From Bog-159 sp049511415 (GTDB lineage: Bacteria; Acidobacteriota; Terriglobia; Bryobacterales; Bryobacteraceae), in contig JBEKYC010000035.1 of assembly GCA_049511415.1 (NCBI GenBank), positions 1 through 64,000 on the forward strand: a DNA stretch of 64,000 nt. Direction: 5' to 3'. The notes under the pieces are model-generated. The model had not been told where the DNA came from, ran no database searches, and saw only the letters and a program-made list of their open reading frames with translations. The stretch's first letter is position 1. Every line of letters begins with the position of its first letter. A program made the translations under genes and the position numbers. Shown one piece after another: positions 26,273 through 34,620 of this stretch.

Positions 26273-27044
26273 GAGAGCGACGTTCCTTCTTTTCAGCCCG
26301 TTCTCCAGCCGCTGGCGAGCGGCGGCACGGCACTGGAGTTAGCACAGCGGCTAGAACCAAGGTTGCTTGCTGAAGACAGCGCGTCAACTCATCAATGGAT
26401 AACTAACGTTACACGTCCGTTAGTTATCTTTATATAGCCGGTGTGGCAACCGGCCGTATTCGTCAGGTGGAGGCGGCAGCTAGGAGCAATTTCCGGGCCA
26501 GCTTGCGTGTGAATCGCATGAGATTGAAAGCAGACGGCTTGGAGAGATTCATGTCACTATAACTCGACCGAGCCACGTAAACTTTTCCGGCAATCCTTAC
26601 CTACCGGCCATCTTCCGCAGCACCGATTTACTTATCGGCCATTGGCCAAAAAGGCGGCTGCGCGGAAGCGGCCGGCATACTGTCGTTAGAATAGTCGGCG
26701 GGAGACGTTGGTTATCTCAGGTGTGTGGCGCCAGGACGCGCACCTACGGACGGTTCGCATGGCCGGGCGGCAGGTTGCCGTGGTACGCCGGGTGCGCGAT
26801 CAGGCGGCGAAGCGCGCGGCAGCCGGCGGCATGTCCGGCCAATCCGGCCTGCGATCCATTTGCAACACGGTTCCGCCTGCAAAGTGGCGGCCGTCCCAAA
26901 GATTGAAACGCAGACCAGACTTAAGTTTGCCGGACACGCCTTGGGGGAGCTGGAAATATGCGGCGGGAAATGGGTCAAGACGTCCGGGATGTGCGGTGAG
27001 ATGGATCGCGGGCAGTCCAGGCGCGGGTGCACGGCGGCCGTTTC
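26273..27044. other. 772-base stretch without a supported gene
   Basis: The half nearer the beta-helix gene (26390-26460) is AT-richer and holds an 11-base inverted repeat and a second 6-base dyad GCCGGT/ACCGGC (26437-26442 / 26449-26454), likely regulatory for that gene. The half next to hypB is GC-rich; overlapping short open frames exist on both strands but none has an RBS or a recognisable product. A decayed gene is possible, since one minus frame contains a protein-like run (LKSGLRFNLWDGRHFAGG). Confidence 0.5.
26398..26428. repeat. perfect 11-base inverted repeat upstream of beta-helix gene
   Basis: GATAACTAACG (26398-26408) and CGTTAGTTATC (26418-26428) pair perfectly around a 9-base loop, about 125 bases upstream of the beta-helix start. 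Length, symmetry and AT-richness fit an operator or a leader hairpin. There is no T-run on the minus side, so it is not a clear terminator. Confidence 0.6.
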
Positions 27045-27701
27045 TCAGGCCGGCATGCGGGCATGCGTATCCAGCCACTGCCGCCAGGTGTCCAGACCGG
27101 CGCCGGTAGTGCAGGAGACTTCCACGATCTCGACATCCGGCTGCATGCGGCGAATATAATCGCGCGCCAGGTCCATGCGGAACGGAACATAAGGCAGTAA
27201 GTCGATCTTGGTGAGGACTACTAAGTCGGCACGGTTGAAGGTAGCGGGGTACTTCAAGGGCTTGTCTTCGCCTTCGGTGACGCTGAGCAGCACCACGCGG
27301 GCTTCTTCGCCCAAGTCGTAACTGCTGGGGCAGACCAGGTTGCCGACGTTCTCGATGAGCAGCAGATCGATGGCGTCCGGGGCCCATTCGGCGAGCGCCT
27401 GGGTGACCATGCGCGCGTCCAGGTGGCAGGCTCCGCCGGTGGTGATCTGGCGGACCGGAAAACCGTAGCGCGCCAGCCGCTGGGCATCGTTGTCGGTCTG
27501 TATGTCGCCGGTGAGCACGGCCACGCGCCGGGCGGGTTCGAACGATGCCAGGGTGCGTTCGAGCAGCATCGTCTTACCGGAACCAGGCGAGCTGATCAGG
27601 TTCACGCAGCGGGTCCCGTGCTTCTCGAAGCCGTGGCGCAACGCGGCGGCCAGGCGGTCGTTTTCGTTCAGAACTTTCCGCTCGATGGGTACGCGGGTCA
27701 T
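27045..27701 (-). CDS. hypB: hydrogenase nickel-incorporation GTPase HypB
   Basis: 218 residues from the ATG at 27701, which overlaps the hypA stop (ATGA); a longer frame to 27818 is antisense noise within hypA. Walker A is SSPGSGKTMLLE (about residue 40), the metal-site element is GGACHLDARMV, switch/Walker B region DLLLIENVGNLVCPSSYDLGE, and TKIDLLPY is the G4 motif. The N-terminal CxxCGC nickel site and His-rich stretch of some HypB proteins are absent. HypB with HypA delivers nickel to [NiFe]-hydrogenase, or sometimes urease. No hydrogenase, urease or other hyp gene is in the window. Confidence 0.94.
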   Translation of the reverse strand: MTRVPIERKVLNENDRLAAALRHGFEKHGTRCVNLISSPGSGKTMLLERTLASFEPARRVAVLTGDIQTDNDAQRLARYGFPVRQITTGGACHLDARMVTQALAEWAPDAIDLLLIENVGNLVCPSSYDLGEEARVVLLSVTEGEDKPLKYPATFNRADLVVLTKIDLLPYVPFRMDLARDYIRRMQPDVEIVEVSCTTGAGLDTWRQWLDTHARMPA

Positions 27702-28039
27702 TCGTCGATCTCCATGTAGGCGAATTCCAATTCGTTGCCGGCGGACAACTCGGTCTCGGGCGAGCCGCACTGCGGGCATTCGGTGCGAAACTCCTCGACC
27801 GCGAAATCGCGCGCGCACTGCCGGCAGCGATTACGCCAGGGCAGCGCCTCGATTTCGAGCTTCAGGGGCGCGAGGTCCGTATCCTGCACCAGGGCGTCGA
27901 AGCAAAAGCGCAATGACTCGGTGTCGACGCCGGAAAGCTGGCCGATCTTCACGCCCACCGCGCGCACATGCGCTTTGTGCCGGACGGCTTCGGCCTGTAC
28001 GGTCTCCAGCATGGACGCGGCTATGCTCATTTCGTGCAT
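27698..28039 (-). CDS. hypA: hydrogenase/urease nickel chaperone HypA
   Basis: 113 residues from the ATG at 28039, giving the canonical MHEMSIA start in which His2 binds nickel; an upstream ATG at 28066 would bury that His and is rejected. The zinc-binding domain has CRQC and, 13 residues on, CPQC. The C-terminus (GNELEFAYMEIDE) matches the family. It is coupled to hypB by a four-base overlap. The upstream side is divergent from the GH9 gene, whose start is about 57 bases away, so the two share a short promoter region. Confidence 0.94.
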   Translation of the reverse strand: MHEMSIAASMLETVQAEAVRHKAHVRAVGVKIGQLSGVDTESLRFCFDALVQDTDLAPLKLEIEALPWRNRCRQCARDFAVEEFRTECPQCGSPETELSAGNELEFAYMEIDE

Positions 28040-28095
28040 AATCGGACGAATCGTCTCTTCGATCATAGCCGGTTTTGGATATACTGAGCCTCAAG

Positions 28096-30168
28096 ATGCG
28101 ATCCGCACTTTCTGCTTTTGTCCTTTGCGCTTCGGCCGCCTGCGCGCAATCCGCCTACGTACGGGTCAGCCAGGTGGGGTACGAGGCTGCCAGTCCGCCG
28201 TTTCAAGCTTATTTGATGTCGACCGTCCCGGAGACGGGCGCGGTTTTCACTGTGTTGAACTCGAGCGGCCAATCGGTGTATTCGGCGGGGATCGGCGCGC
28301 TGCTAGGCACATGGAGCAATAGCGCGACGCTGAGCTACTCGATCTATGCGCTGGATTTTACGGTGCCCGCCGGCAACGGCTACACGATCACAGTGACTGG
28401 TCCGGCGGCTGCGGCTTCACCGGCGTTTCCGGTGCAGAGTCCGGCGACGCTGTATCCGGGGCTGCTGTTGAACACGCTGTTCTTCTACGAGACGGAACGG
28501 GACGGGCCGAATTATATTCCCAATGCGCTGCGCAGTGCGCCCGGACATTTGAACGATGCACACGCGAACGTTTATCAGACGCCGCCGCTCGACAGCAACG
28601 ACAATATCGCGACCACCGGCACCCCGCTGACTCCCACGGGCGCGGCCATCAATGCAGCGGGCGGATGGTGGGACGCCGGCGATTACATGAAATATGTCGA
28701 GACTGTGAGCTACACGGTGACGCTGCAGGAGATCGGGATCCGTGATTTTCCCAGCCAGATGGGAGCGAGTGCGCCGGCCAATCCGGCAGCGCCGCCGGAT
28801 GCGATTTCTTATGCGGGAACGGCAAGCGGCGCACCGGCTTCGTCGAATTTCACGGCGGAGGCGGTGTTCGGCATTCAGTTCCTGATGAAGATGTGGGACG
28901 ATTCCACGAAGACGCTGTACTACCAGGTGGGCAACAGCCAGAGCTGGGATAATTTTCCCGGTTTGTTGAGCGATTACGATATCTGGCGGCTGCCGCAGGC
29001 GGATGACGATTGGGACGGCTGCAACTCCGCGGCGCGATTTATCTGCCATCGGCCGGTGTTCGTGGCTGGGGCGGCCGGGTCGCCGATCAGCCCGAACCTG
29101 GCGGGGCGGCTGGCGGCCGCGTTTGCGGTGTGCTATCAACTGAATCGCACGTCCAATGCGGCGGTGGCGAATCAATGCCTGAAGAATGCGGAGGACATAT
29201 TTGCACTGGCGAACACGTCGCTGGCCGATCCGGCGGCTTCGGTGGGGAGCGGCAGTTGCGCATCGGGGTGCCTGTTGACGATCATCCCATTCGATGGATA
29301 TCCGGAGACGGTCTGGGACGACGATATGGAGCTGGGCGCGGCGGAGCTGTACTTTGCGCTGTCGGCCGGGGCGGGGAGCTTGCCTCCGGGACTGCCGGTT
29401 ACCAATCCCATGACTTACCTGTCGGCATCCGCACAGTTTGCCAGTAACTACATAACTAAGATATACAATGCGGGCTATGCCGACACACTCAACTTATACG
29501 ATGTCAGCGGCCTGGCGCATTTCGAGCTGTATCGGGCGCTGGCGCAGGCGGGCAATCCCTCGGGTCTGCCGGTTACGGAAGCCGGCATCCGCAGCCAACT
29601 GCTTGCGCAAGTGAATGACGCCGTCACGCAAGCGGGCACGGACGCTTGGGGCTTTGGTGCGGCATGGAACTCGGATACCACGTCGCACGGCGCGGGGATC
29701 TCGGTGATGGCCAGCGAGGCTTATTATCTGACGAGCGAATCGACTTACAACACTTACTCGCAACGATGGCTGGCCAATATTCTGGGCGCGAATGCCTGGG
29801 GATCGTCATTCATCGTGGGCGATGGCTCCGCCACGTTCCCGGATTGCATCCAGCACCAGGTGGCCAACCTGGCGGGGGCGCTGGACGGCACCAGCGGCGG
29901 AGTGCCGGTTTTGTGGGGCGCGGCTTCGGAAGGCCCGGCTTATGGGGCGACGGCGGGGACTTTGCCGGGCATGAATCTGTGTCCGGCGGGCGGCGGCAAC
30001 GCTTTCAAGATATTCAACGGCAACGACGGCGCTTATGAGACGTCGCCGTATGCGGTATATAAGGATAACGTGCAGTCATACAGCACGACCGAGCCGGCTA
30101 TCGATCTGACTTCGACCTCGTTCCTGATGTGGTCGTGGCGGCTGGCGGGTCCACATCTGGGGCAATGA
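28096..30168 (+). CDS. secreted glycoside hydrolase family 9 (endoglucanase/cellulase)
   Basis: 690 residues from the ATG at 28096 at the head of a signal peptide (MRSALSAFVLCASAACAQ). An N-terminal Ig-like cellulase domain (YVRVSQVGYEA) precedes the (alpha/alpha)6 barrel. GGWWDAGDYMKY (about residue 190) carries the catalytic Asp pair; TTEPAIDLTS (about 665) carries the general-acid Glu; CIQHQVANL and GNDGAYETSPY occur where family members bind substrate. It should cleave beta-1,4-glucans outside the cell. The stop overlaps the following DUF3455 gene, suggesting co-expression. Confidence 0.9.
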   Translation: MRSALSAFVLCASAACAQSAYVRVSQVGYEAASPPFQAYLMSTVPETGAVFTVLNSSGQSVYSAGIGALLGTWSNSATLSYSIYALDFTVPAGNGYTITVTGPAAAASPAFPVQSPATLYPGLLLNTLFFYETERDGPNYIPNALRSAPGHLNDAHANVYQTPPLDSNDNIATTGTPLTPTGAAINAAGGWWDAGDYMKYVETVSYTVTLQEIGIRDFPSQMGASAPANPAAPPDAISYAGTASGAPASSNFTAEAVFGIQFLMKMWDDSTKTLYYQVGNSQSWDNFPGLLSDYDIWRLPQADDDWDGCNSAARFICHRPVFVAGAAGSPISPNLAGRLAAAFAVCYQLNRTSNAAVANQCLKNAEDIFALANTSLADPAASVGSGSCASGCLLTIIPFDGYPETVWDDDMELGAAELYFALSAGAGSLPPGLPVTNPMTYLSASAQFASNYITKIYNAGYADTLNLYDVSGLAHFELYRALAQAGNPSGLPVTEAGIRSQLLAQVNDAVTQAGTDAWGFGAAWNSDTTSHGAGISVMASEAYYLTSESTYNTYSQRWLANILGANAWGSSFIVGDGSATFPDCIQHQVANLAGALDGTSGGVPVLWGAASEGPAYGATAGTLPGMNLCPAGGGNAFKIFNGNDGAYETSPYAVYKDNVQSYSTTEPAIDLTSTSFLMWSWRLAGPHLGQ

Positions 30169-30635
30169 TGCGATTCCTACTAATCACTTTCACTCTGCTG
30201 GCGAGCGCCGCGGCGCAGGTTCCCGATAAGTTGAAGCCGCCCGATACCGAGACCGTGCTGCTCAAAGCCATTGGAAAAGGCAAACAGGTGTACCTGTGCA
30301 AAGACGCCAAGTGGGTGCTGGACCGGCCGGAGGCCAGCTTGTTTGACGAGAGGGGGAAGCAGATCGGCAGGCACTATAAGGGCCCGACTTGGGAAACCGA
30401 GGATGGCGGCAAGGTGACCGGGCAGGTCCAGGAGCGGTCGAATGCTCCGCAGGCGGATGCGGTTCCCTGGCTGCTGCTGAAGGCCACGTCGGGCGCGGGT
30501 GGTTTCAGCCGGGTGACGTATATTCAGCGGGTGGATACGGAAGGCGGGATGCCGCCGGCGGGGGCTTGTTCGGCGGGCGGGGAGTTATCGGTGGATTATC
30601 GGGCTAGTTATTACTTTTATGCGCCGAAGAATTAA
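30168..30635 (+). CDS. DUF3455-type exported protein
   Basis: 155 residues; ATG at 30168 overlaps the GH9 stop as TGATG (a second ATG at 30165 is equally possible). Signal peptide MRFLLITFTLLASAAAQ. Family landmarks: GKGKQVYLCKDAKWVLDRPEA, then GRHYKGPTWETEDGGKVTG, AVPWLLLKATSG and YIQRVDTEGGMPPA, ending RASYYFYAPKN. The function of the family is unknown; it is commonly secreted. One pair of Cys could form a disulfide. The stop is immediately followed by the first copy of the dispersed repeat. Confidence 0.9.
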   Translation: MRFLLITFTLLASAAAQVPDKLKPPDTETVLLKAIGKGKQVYLCKDAKWVLDRPEASLFDERGKQIGRHYKGPTWETEDGGKVTGQVQERSNAPQADAVPWLLLKATSGAGGFSRVTYIQRVDTEGGMPPAGACSAGGELSVDYRASYYFYAPKN

Positions 30636-30670
30636 ACTGGCCACCGATGAACACAGATAAACACGAATAA
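30636..30670 (+). repeat. dispersed repeat, copy 1 (direct)
   Basis: The sequence begins actggccaccgatgaacaca and consists of a GGCCACC head plus tandem GATGAACAC/GATAAACAC units. The same element recurs at 30906 (direct) and 30955-30987 (inverted). It starts directly after the DUF3455 stop codon. Confidence 0.85.
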
Positions 30671-30689
30671 AGCGGGTCAGGAGAGAATC

Positions 30690-30905
30690 GTGGAGAACGC
30701 GAACCCATTTAAGATTGGAGATAGAGTAACCTTCGATCCTAATGACCATGCGATAGGTTGGGCGTGGCCCTCGTTCGATCAGCTTAGGTTGAAGCCAGGG
30801 GATACCGGTATCGTCACCCGCATCGAGAAGGAGGCGTATTTGTACCTCGACGATGACCGTGGAGGGTTCAGTTGGGAGTGTTTTAAGAAGGCACACAAAG
30901 AATAA
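30690..30905 (+). CDS. small acidic/aromatic protein of unknown function between repeats
   Basis: 71 residues from a GTG with GGAGAG-like sequence upstream. PFKIGDRVTFDPND, then LRLKPGDTGIVTRIEKEAYL and DRGGFSWECFKKAHKE give the look of a small SH3/KOW-like barrel. No signal peptide. Its stop codon abuts repeat copy 2 and its start lies 20 bases after copy 1, so the gene is bracketed by direct repeats. No family recognised. Confidence 0.65.
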   Translation: MENANPFKIGDRVTFDPNDHAIGWAWPSFDQLRLKPGDTGIVTRIEKEAYLYLDDDRGGFSWECFKKAHKE

Positions 30906-30987
30906 ATTGGCCACCGATGAACACAGATGAACACGGATAAGGATGGGGCGTTTAATCTGTGTTTATCTGTGTTCATCGGTGGCCAAT
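30906..30987. repeat. dispersed repeat, copies 2 and 3 as an inverted pair
   Basis: Left arm 30906-30938 and right arm 30955-30987 are 33 bases each, pair with two mismatches, and leave a 16-base loop. They carry the same attggccaccgatgaacaca element as copy 1. The structure could act as a bidirectional terminator between the converging genes. The right arm also encodes the last residues (TDEHR) and stop of the minus-strand membrane protein. Confidence 0.85.
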
Positions 30988-31442
30988 ACACTCTTAGTAG
31001 TTCGGAATGCCAGGCAATAGGCTACTACGTACACGAAGGCCCAGAAGACGGATAACATCGCGACGGGCACATTTGAGGAGTGCCGCTCGACGAGGAACCA
31101 TTCGAGATTCCACGACGCGGTCGCTATCGAGACCACGGCTAAAGTCATCCAAATGGCGTTGCCTACATTCTTATTCTTACAGACAGCGCCCCAGAGAGCC
31201 AGCAGTCCGCCTGCCATTGAGATCAGGCAAAGACAGATGATGAGGAGTTGGCCCTGGGGATGCAGGCTGCCGCCATACGGGATTACGATCGCTAGCGGGG
31301 TCAAAAGCAGGAACGCGGCCGCCAGGGAGCACAACAACAGCAGGCCGGCCGAATGTGCGATCACGCCGGCCATTCCCAGTGTGCCCAGCACTACATACTC
31401 AAGGCCGACACACGCTAGAACAACCTTCGCGAACTTTTGCAC
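30963..31442 (-). CDS. four-helix membrane protein of unknown function
   Basis: 159 residues from a GTG start, seven bases after the stop of the ADP-forming ligase gene on the same strand. About four hydrophobic helices are visible: VVLACVGLEYVVLGTLGMAG, LLLLCSLAAAFLLLTPLAIV, LLIICLCLISMAGGLLALWG, and AMLSVFWAFVYVVAYCLAF. No motif. The C-terminus runs into a dispersed repeat, so the last residues may be a recent replacement of the original end. Inner-membrane location; role unknown. Confidence 0.7.
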   Translation of the reverse strand: MQKFAKVVLACVGLEYVVLGTLGMAGVIAHSAGLLLLCSLAAAFLLLTPLAIVIPYGGSLHPQGQLLIICLCLISMAGGLLALWGAVCKNKNVGNAIWMTLAVVSIATASWNLEWFLVERHSSNVPVAMLSVFWAFVYVVAYCLAFRTTKSVLATDEHR

Positions 31443-31448
31443 CGCGGC

Positions 31449-34178
31449 TTAGAACCGGTACTCGGCCTTCACCACTTCATCCTCGATGGAGTGGCGGAGG
31501 GTGAAGCCAAGCTTTTCACAGATGCGCATGACGTCGCGATTGTCCGGCAGAATGTCGGCCTTGAGCGCGCTGAGTTTCTCATCGGCGCCGACCGTCACCA
31601 GCCGCCCCAGCAGCTCTTTGCCGAGTCCGCGGCCGTGGAACTGGTCGCTGACCAGCACGGCGACTTCGGCATCGTTGGTGCCGAGCACGCGCGTCAGGCG
31701 GGCCACGGCGAGAAGCTCGGCTTCGCCGTTCGACGGATTGCGCCGCTCGGCGACCAGCGCCATTTCCCGGTCGTAGTCGATGAAGCAGATGCGCGTCAGA
31801 CGTTCGTGGGCCACGCGCTGCGAAAGGTTCATGAGGTGGAAATAGCGCAGGTAGATGCTGCGTTCGGAGAGCGTGGCGTGAAACTTCACCATCATGGGTT
31901 CGTCTTCCGGGCGGATCGGCCGGATCAGGACTTCAGCGCCGTCTTTCATCTTCCAGGCGGAGACGTAGCGTTTCGGATAGGGCCGGATGGCCAGCTTGGG
32001 CAGGTCTTCCATGCTGGTCTCGGGCGGATGCAACACCACGCGCGCGTCGAGCGCCACCAGACGCTCCGGCGTGGCCAGCAGCGGGTTGATATCGATCTCC
32101 TTGATCCAGCGCTGCTCCACCACCAGACGGCTGAAGCTCACCATCACTTGTTCCAGTTCGGCCATGTCTACCGGCTTACGGCCGCGCACGCCTTGGAGCG
32201 CGTGATAGATCTTGGTTTGTTCCATCATGCGGCGCGCCAGCGTCGTGTTCAGCGGCGGGAGGCTGAGGGAGCGGTCCTTGAATACTTCCACCAATTGGCC
32301 GCCAGTACCGAACAGCAGCACGGGACCGAATTGGGCGTCCTGGCTGCTGCCGATAATCAATTCGTACCCATCACCGCTCTTGATCATGGGTTGGACGGTG
32401 ACGCCCTGGAAGTGCTCGGCGCCGGCTTTTTCCGTGACGGACGATTGAATGCGCTTCCAGGCGCGCTCCACCGCCTCGCGATCGCCCAGGTTCAACTGCA
32501 CGCCGCCGACATCGGTCTTGTGAGTGATGGTTTCCGAGAACAGCTTCAGCACCACGGGATACCCGATACTTTCGGCGTGCGCCACGGCCTGGTGCAGGGT
32601 CGCCGCCACGAGTGTGCGCACGGTGGGAATGGCGTAAGCCTCGAGCACCTGCTTGGATTCCGCTTCGGTAAGGATGGTGCGGCCGGCGCGGCGCGCGTTC
32701 TGGATGATCTCCTCGGTCTTGGCGCGATCGGGCTCGCCGGAGGCGTCCTCGGCCAGGGAGGGAGTTTCGTAAAGTCCCTTCAGGTTGTAGGCCCAGCGCC
32801 ACATGTACGTGAAGGCGCGCACTCCGGTATCCGGGAACTGGAAGGTGGGAATACGCGCATGATTCAGAATCTCGACGCCGGCGGCCACTTCCGCGCCACC
32901 CATCCAGCTTGCCAGGATGGGCTTGCCTTCGAGCTTGGCATACGGTTTCAGATGCTCGGCGATAAGCGTCGGATCGGTCATGGCTTGCGGCGTCAGCACT
33001 ACCAGCAGTCCGTCGCTGTTGGGATCCTTGGCGGCGATCTCCACTGCCTTGGCGTAGCGTTCGGGGCTGGCATCGCCGAGGACGTCGATGGGGTTGTTGT
33101 GGCTCCAAGCCGCGGGCAGGATCTGGTTCAGCGATTCCATCACTTCGGGCGCGATCTCGGTCAGTTCGCCGCCGTTGGCGATCAGGGCGTCGGTGGCCAG
33201 CACGCCTGGGCCTCCGGCGTTGGTGAGGATGGTCAGGCGCGGACCCTTGGGGCTGGGCTGCTTCGACAGCACCTCGGCCATGTAGAACAGGTCCGCGATG
33301 CTGTTGACACGCAGCACGCCGCTGCGCCGGAAGGCGGCTTCCAGCACTTCGTCGCTGCCGGCCAGAGATCCGGTGTGAGAAGCGGCGGCTTTGGCGGCAG
33401 CCTCGCTGCGCCCGGCCTTGATGACGATGATGGGTTTGTTGAGAGCCACCTCGCGGGCCGCGGACAGGAAGCCGCGGGCATCGCCGATGGTCTCCATGTA
33501 GATCACGATGCTGCGCGTGCGTGGGTCGTTGCCCAGATAATAGATCAGGTCGCCCCAACCGACGTCCAGCATCGAGCCGATGGAAATGAAGGCGCTGAAT
33601 CCGACCATTTCGCGAAGGCTCCAGTCGAGCACGGCGGTACACAGCGCGCCGCTCTGGCTGATGAAGCCTACGTTGCCGGAACGCGCGATGCCCGCCGCGA
33701 AAGTGGCATTCAGGCCGGTGAGCGGGCTCATCACGCCCAGGCAATTGGGGCCGATGATGCGCATGTTGGCGCGGCGCGCCTCGGCCAATACCTGGCGTTC
33801 CAGTTCCTGGCCGGCGGGCCCGATTTCCTTGAATCCCGCCGAGATCACGATGGCGGCCTTTACGCCCTCTTCGCCGCAGTCGTGGATGATAGCGGGGACA
33901 CTGGCGGCCGGGGTGACGATAACCGCGAGGTCCACCGGTTCGGGAACTTCGGAGATGTGTTTGTAGGCTTTGACGCCGAGCACGTTCGAGCGCTTCGGAT
34001 TGATGGGAAAAACCGTGCCGCCAAACGGGCTGCTGACCAGATTCCATAGAATCGTGCGCCCTACGGTGTTGGGGGTTTCGGTGGCGCCGATCACGGCGAC
34101 CGTTTTGGGTGCGAAGAAGACGTCGAGCGGTTGCGTGCCTTCTTTAATGGCCTTGCGGGCGGGTTTGGTGAGGAGCAT
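31449..34178 (-). CDS. ADP-forming acyl-CoA ligase / GNAT acetyltransferase fusion (Pat/PatZ-like)
   Basis: 909 residues. Order: CoA-binding Rossmann domain (FFAPKTVAVIGATE near the N-terminus), succinyl-CoA-ligase-like domains with SHTGSLAGSD near residue 268, an ATP-grasp domain (about 485-705; LKLFSETITHKTDVGGVQL), and a C-terminal GNAT domain (about 740-909; VSDQFHGRGLGKELLGRLV). This is the architecture of the protein-lysine acetyltransferases Pat and PatZ that control acetyl-CoA synthetase. The His in SHTGS aligns by context with the phospho-His of ADP-forming ligases, so ligase activity may persist (inference). The small CxxC gene precedes it in the same operon. Confidence 0.92.
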   Translation of the reverse strand: MLLTKPARKAIKEGTQPLDVFFAPKTVAVIGATETPNTVGRTILWNLVSSPFGGTVFPINPKRSNVLGVKAYKHISEVPEPVDLAVIVTPAASVPAIIHDCGEEGVKAAIVISAGFKEIGPAGQELERQVLAEARRANMRIIGPNCLGVMSPLTGLNATFAAGIARSGNVGFISQSGALCTAVLDWSLREMVGFSAFISIGSMLDVGWGDLIYYLGNDPRTRSIVIYMETIGDARGFLSAAREVALNKPIIVIKAGRSEAAAKAAASHTGSLAGSDEVLEAAFRRSGVLRVNSIADLFYMAEVLSKQPSPKGPRLTILTNAGGPGVLATDALIANGGELTEIAPEVMESLNQILPAAWSHNNPIDVLGDASPERYAKAVEIAAKDPNSDGLLVVLTPQAMTDPTLIAEHLKPYAKLEGKPILASWMGGAEVAAGVEILNHARIPTFQFPDTGVRAFTYMWRWAYNLKGLYETPSLAEDASGEPDRAKTEEIIQNARRAGRTILTEAESKQVLEAYAIPTVRTLVAATLHQAVAHAESIGYPVVLKLFSETITHKTDVGGVQLNLGDREAVERAWKRIQSSVTEKAGAEHFQGVTVQPMIKSGDGYELIIGSSQDAQFGPVLLFGTGGQLVEVFKDRSLSLPPLNTTLARRMMEQTKIYHALQGVRGRKPVDMAELEQVMVSFSRLVVEQRWIKEIDINPLLATPERLVALDARVVLHPPETSMEDLPKLAIRPYPKRYVSAWKMKDGAEVLIRPIRPEDEPMMVKFHATLSERSIYLRYFHLMNLSQRVAHERLTRICFIDYDREMALVAERRNPSNGEAELLAVARLTRVLGTNDAEVAVLVSDQFHGRGLGKELLGRLVTVGADEKLSALKADILPDNRDVMRICEKLGFTLRHSIEDEVVKAEYRF

Positions 34179-34183
34179 AACTT

Positions 34184-34405
34184 TTATGATTTGGTTTGCG
34201 AATTCGCGCCGAAGGCGGCGCGGTTGAGGGCATCCACCACGTCCTGGCTGGAGAGGCCGTTCTTGCGGGCCACGGTCTCAATATCGCAGTCGTCGCAACT
34301 CGGCCGGACACCGAATTCTTCAAAGACTTCAACGGTTTGCGGATGCGACTGTTTGACGTCGCGGACGATCATGTCACGGCGGATCAGTTGATCGAATCGA
34401 AACAT
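34184..34405 (-). CDS. small DUF1858/ScdA-N-like CxxC helical protein
   Basis: 73 residues. DMIVRDVKQSHPQTVEVFEE, then FGVRPSCDDCDIETVARKNG and SQDVVDALN match the helical domain found at the N-terminus of RIC/ScdA iron-sulfur repair proteins and in DUF1858 redox-disulfide proteins. The CDDC is the likely redox or metal site. It lies five bases upstream of the ligase/acetyltransferase gene and so is probably its operon partner. Whether it senses redox or NO stress is unknown. Confidence 0.75.
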   Translation of the reverse strand: MFRFDQLIRRDMIVRDVKQSHPQTVEVFEEFGVRPSCDDCDIETVARKNGLSSQDVVDALNRAAFGANSQTKS

Positions 34406-34533
34406 TTGGCTGCCCTTTCGGGGGTCGATTTTGACACCCTTGAAGTAAAATTGTAGCAGGAGTATCGGGTCAGGTTGTCATAAATTTGCGGGCCAGCGCC
34501 CAGACTGCTTGGGCGCGAGGTAATGGTGGACTA

Positions 34534-34555
34534 CGGCGGCGAATCCGTGCCGCCG
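34534..34555. repeat. 7-base GC inverted repeat in the gap after the GH2 gene
   Basis: CGGCGGC (34534-34540) and GCCGCCG (34549-34555) form a perfect stem with an 8-base loop, 66 bases past the GH2 stop. There is no T-run on either side, so Rho-independent termination is doubtful. Nothing else is visible in 34406-34620. Confidence 0.35.
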
Positions 34556-34620
34556 GCAGAATTCGCGACCGGAGGGACGCCGCCAAACTGGCCCGGCGTG
34601 CGAAGTAACCAGGATTAAGA

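Noticed and set aside
26463..26552. 29-codon minus-strand frame with a peptide-like, basic/hydrophobic product
   Set aside because: No convincing RBS, and length is within chance expectation in this gene-poor stretch; kept only as a possible small peptide.
26712..27159. Overlapping open frames on both strands beside hypB
   Set aside because: No recognisable protein, no RBS, and part of each is antisense or out-of-frame to hypB; could be a decayed gene but not callable.
31437..34049. Plus-strand open frame of about 870 codons
   Set aside because: Antisense to the ligase/acetyltransferase gene; composition is His/Gly/Ala-rich with no motif or RBS, a mirror of GC-rich third positions.
34534..34555. 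GC hairpin as a terminator of the GH2 gene
   Set aside because: No T-run follows on either strand; listed only as a weak inverted repeat.
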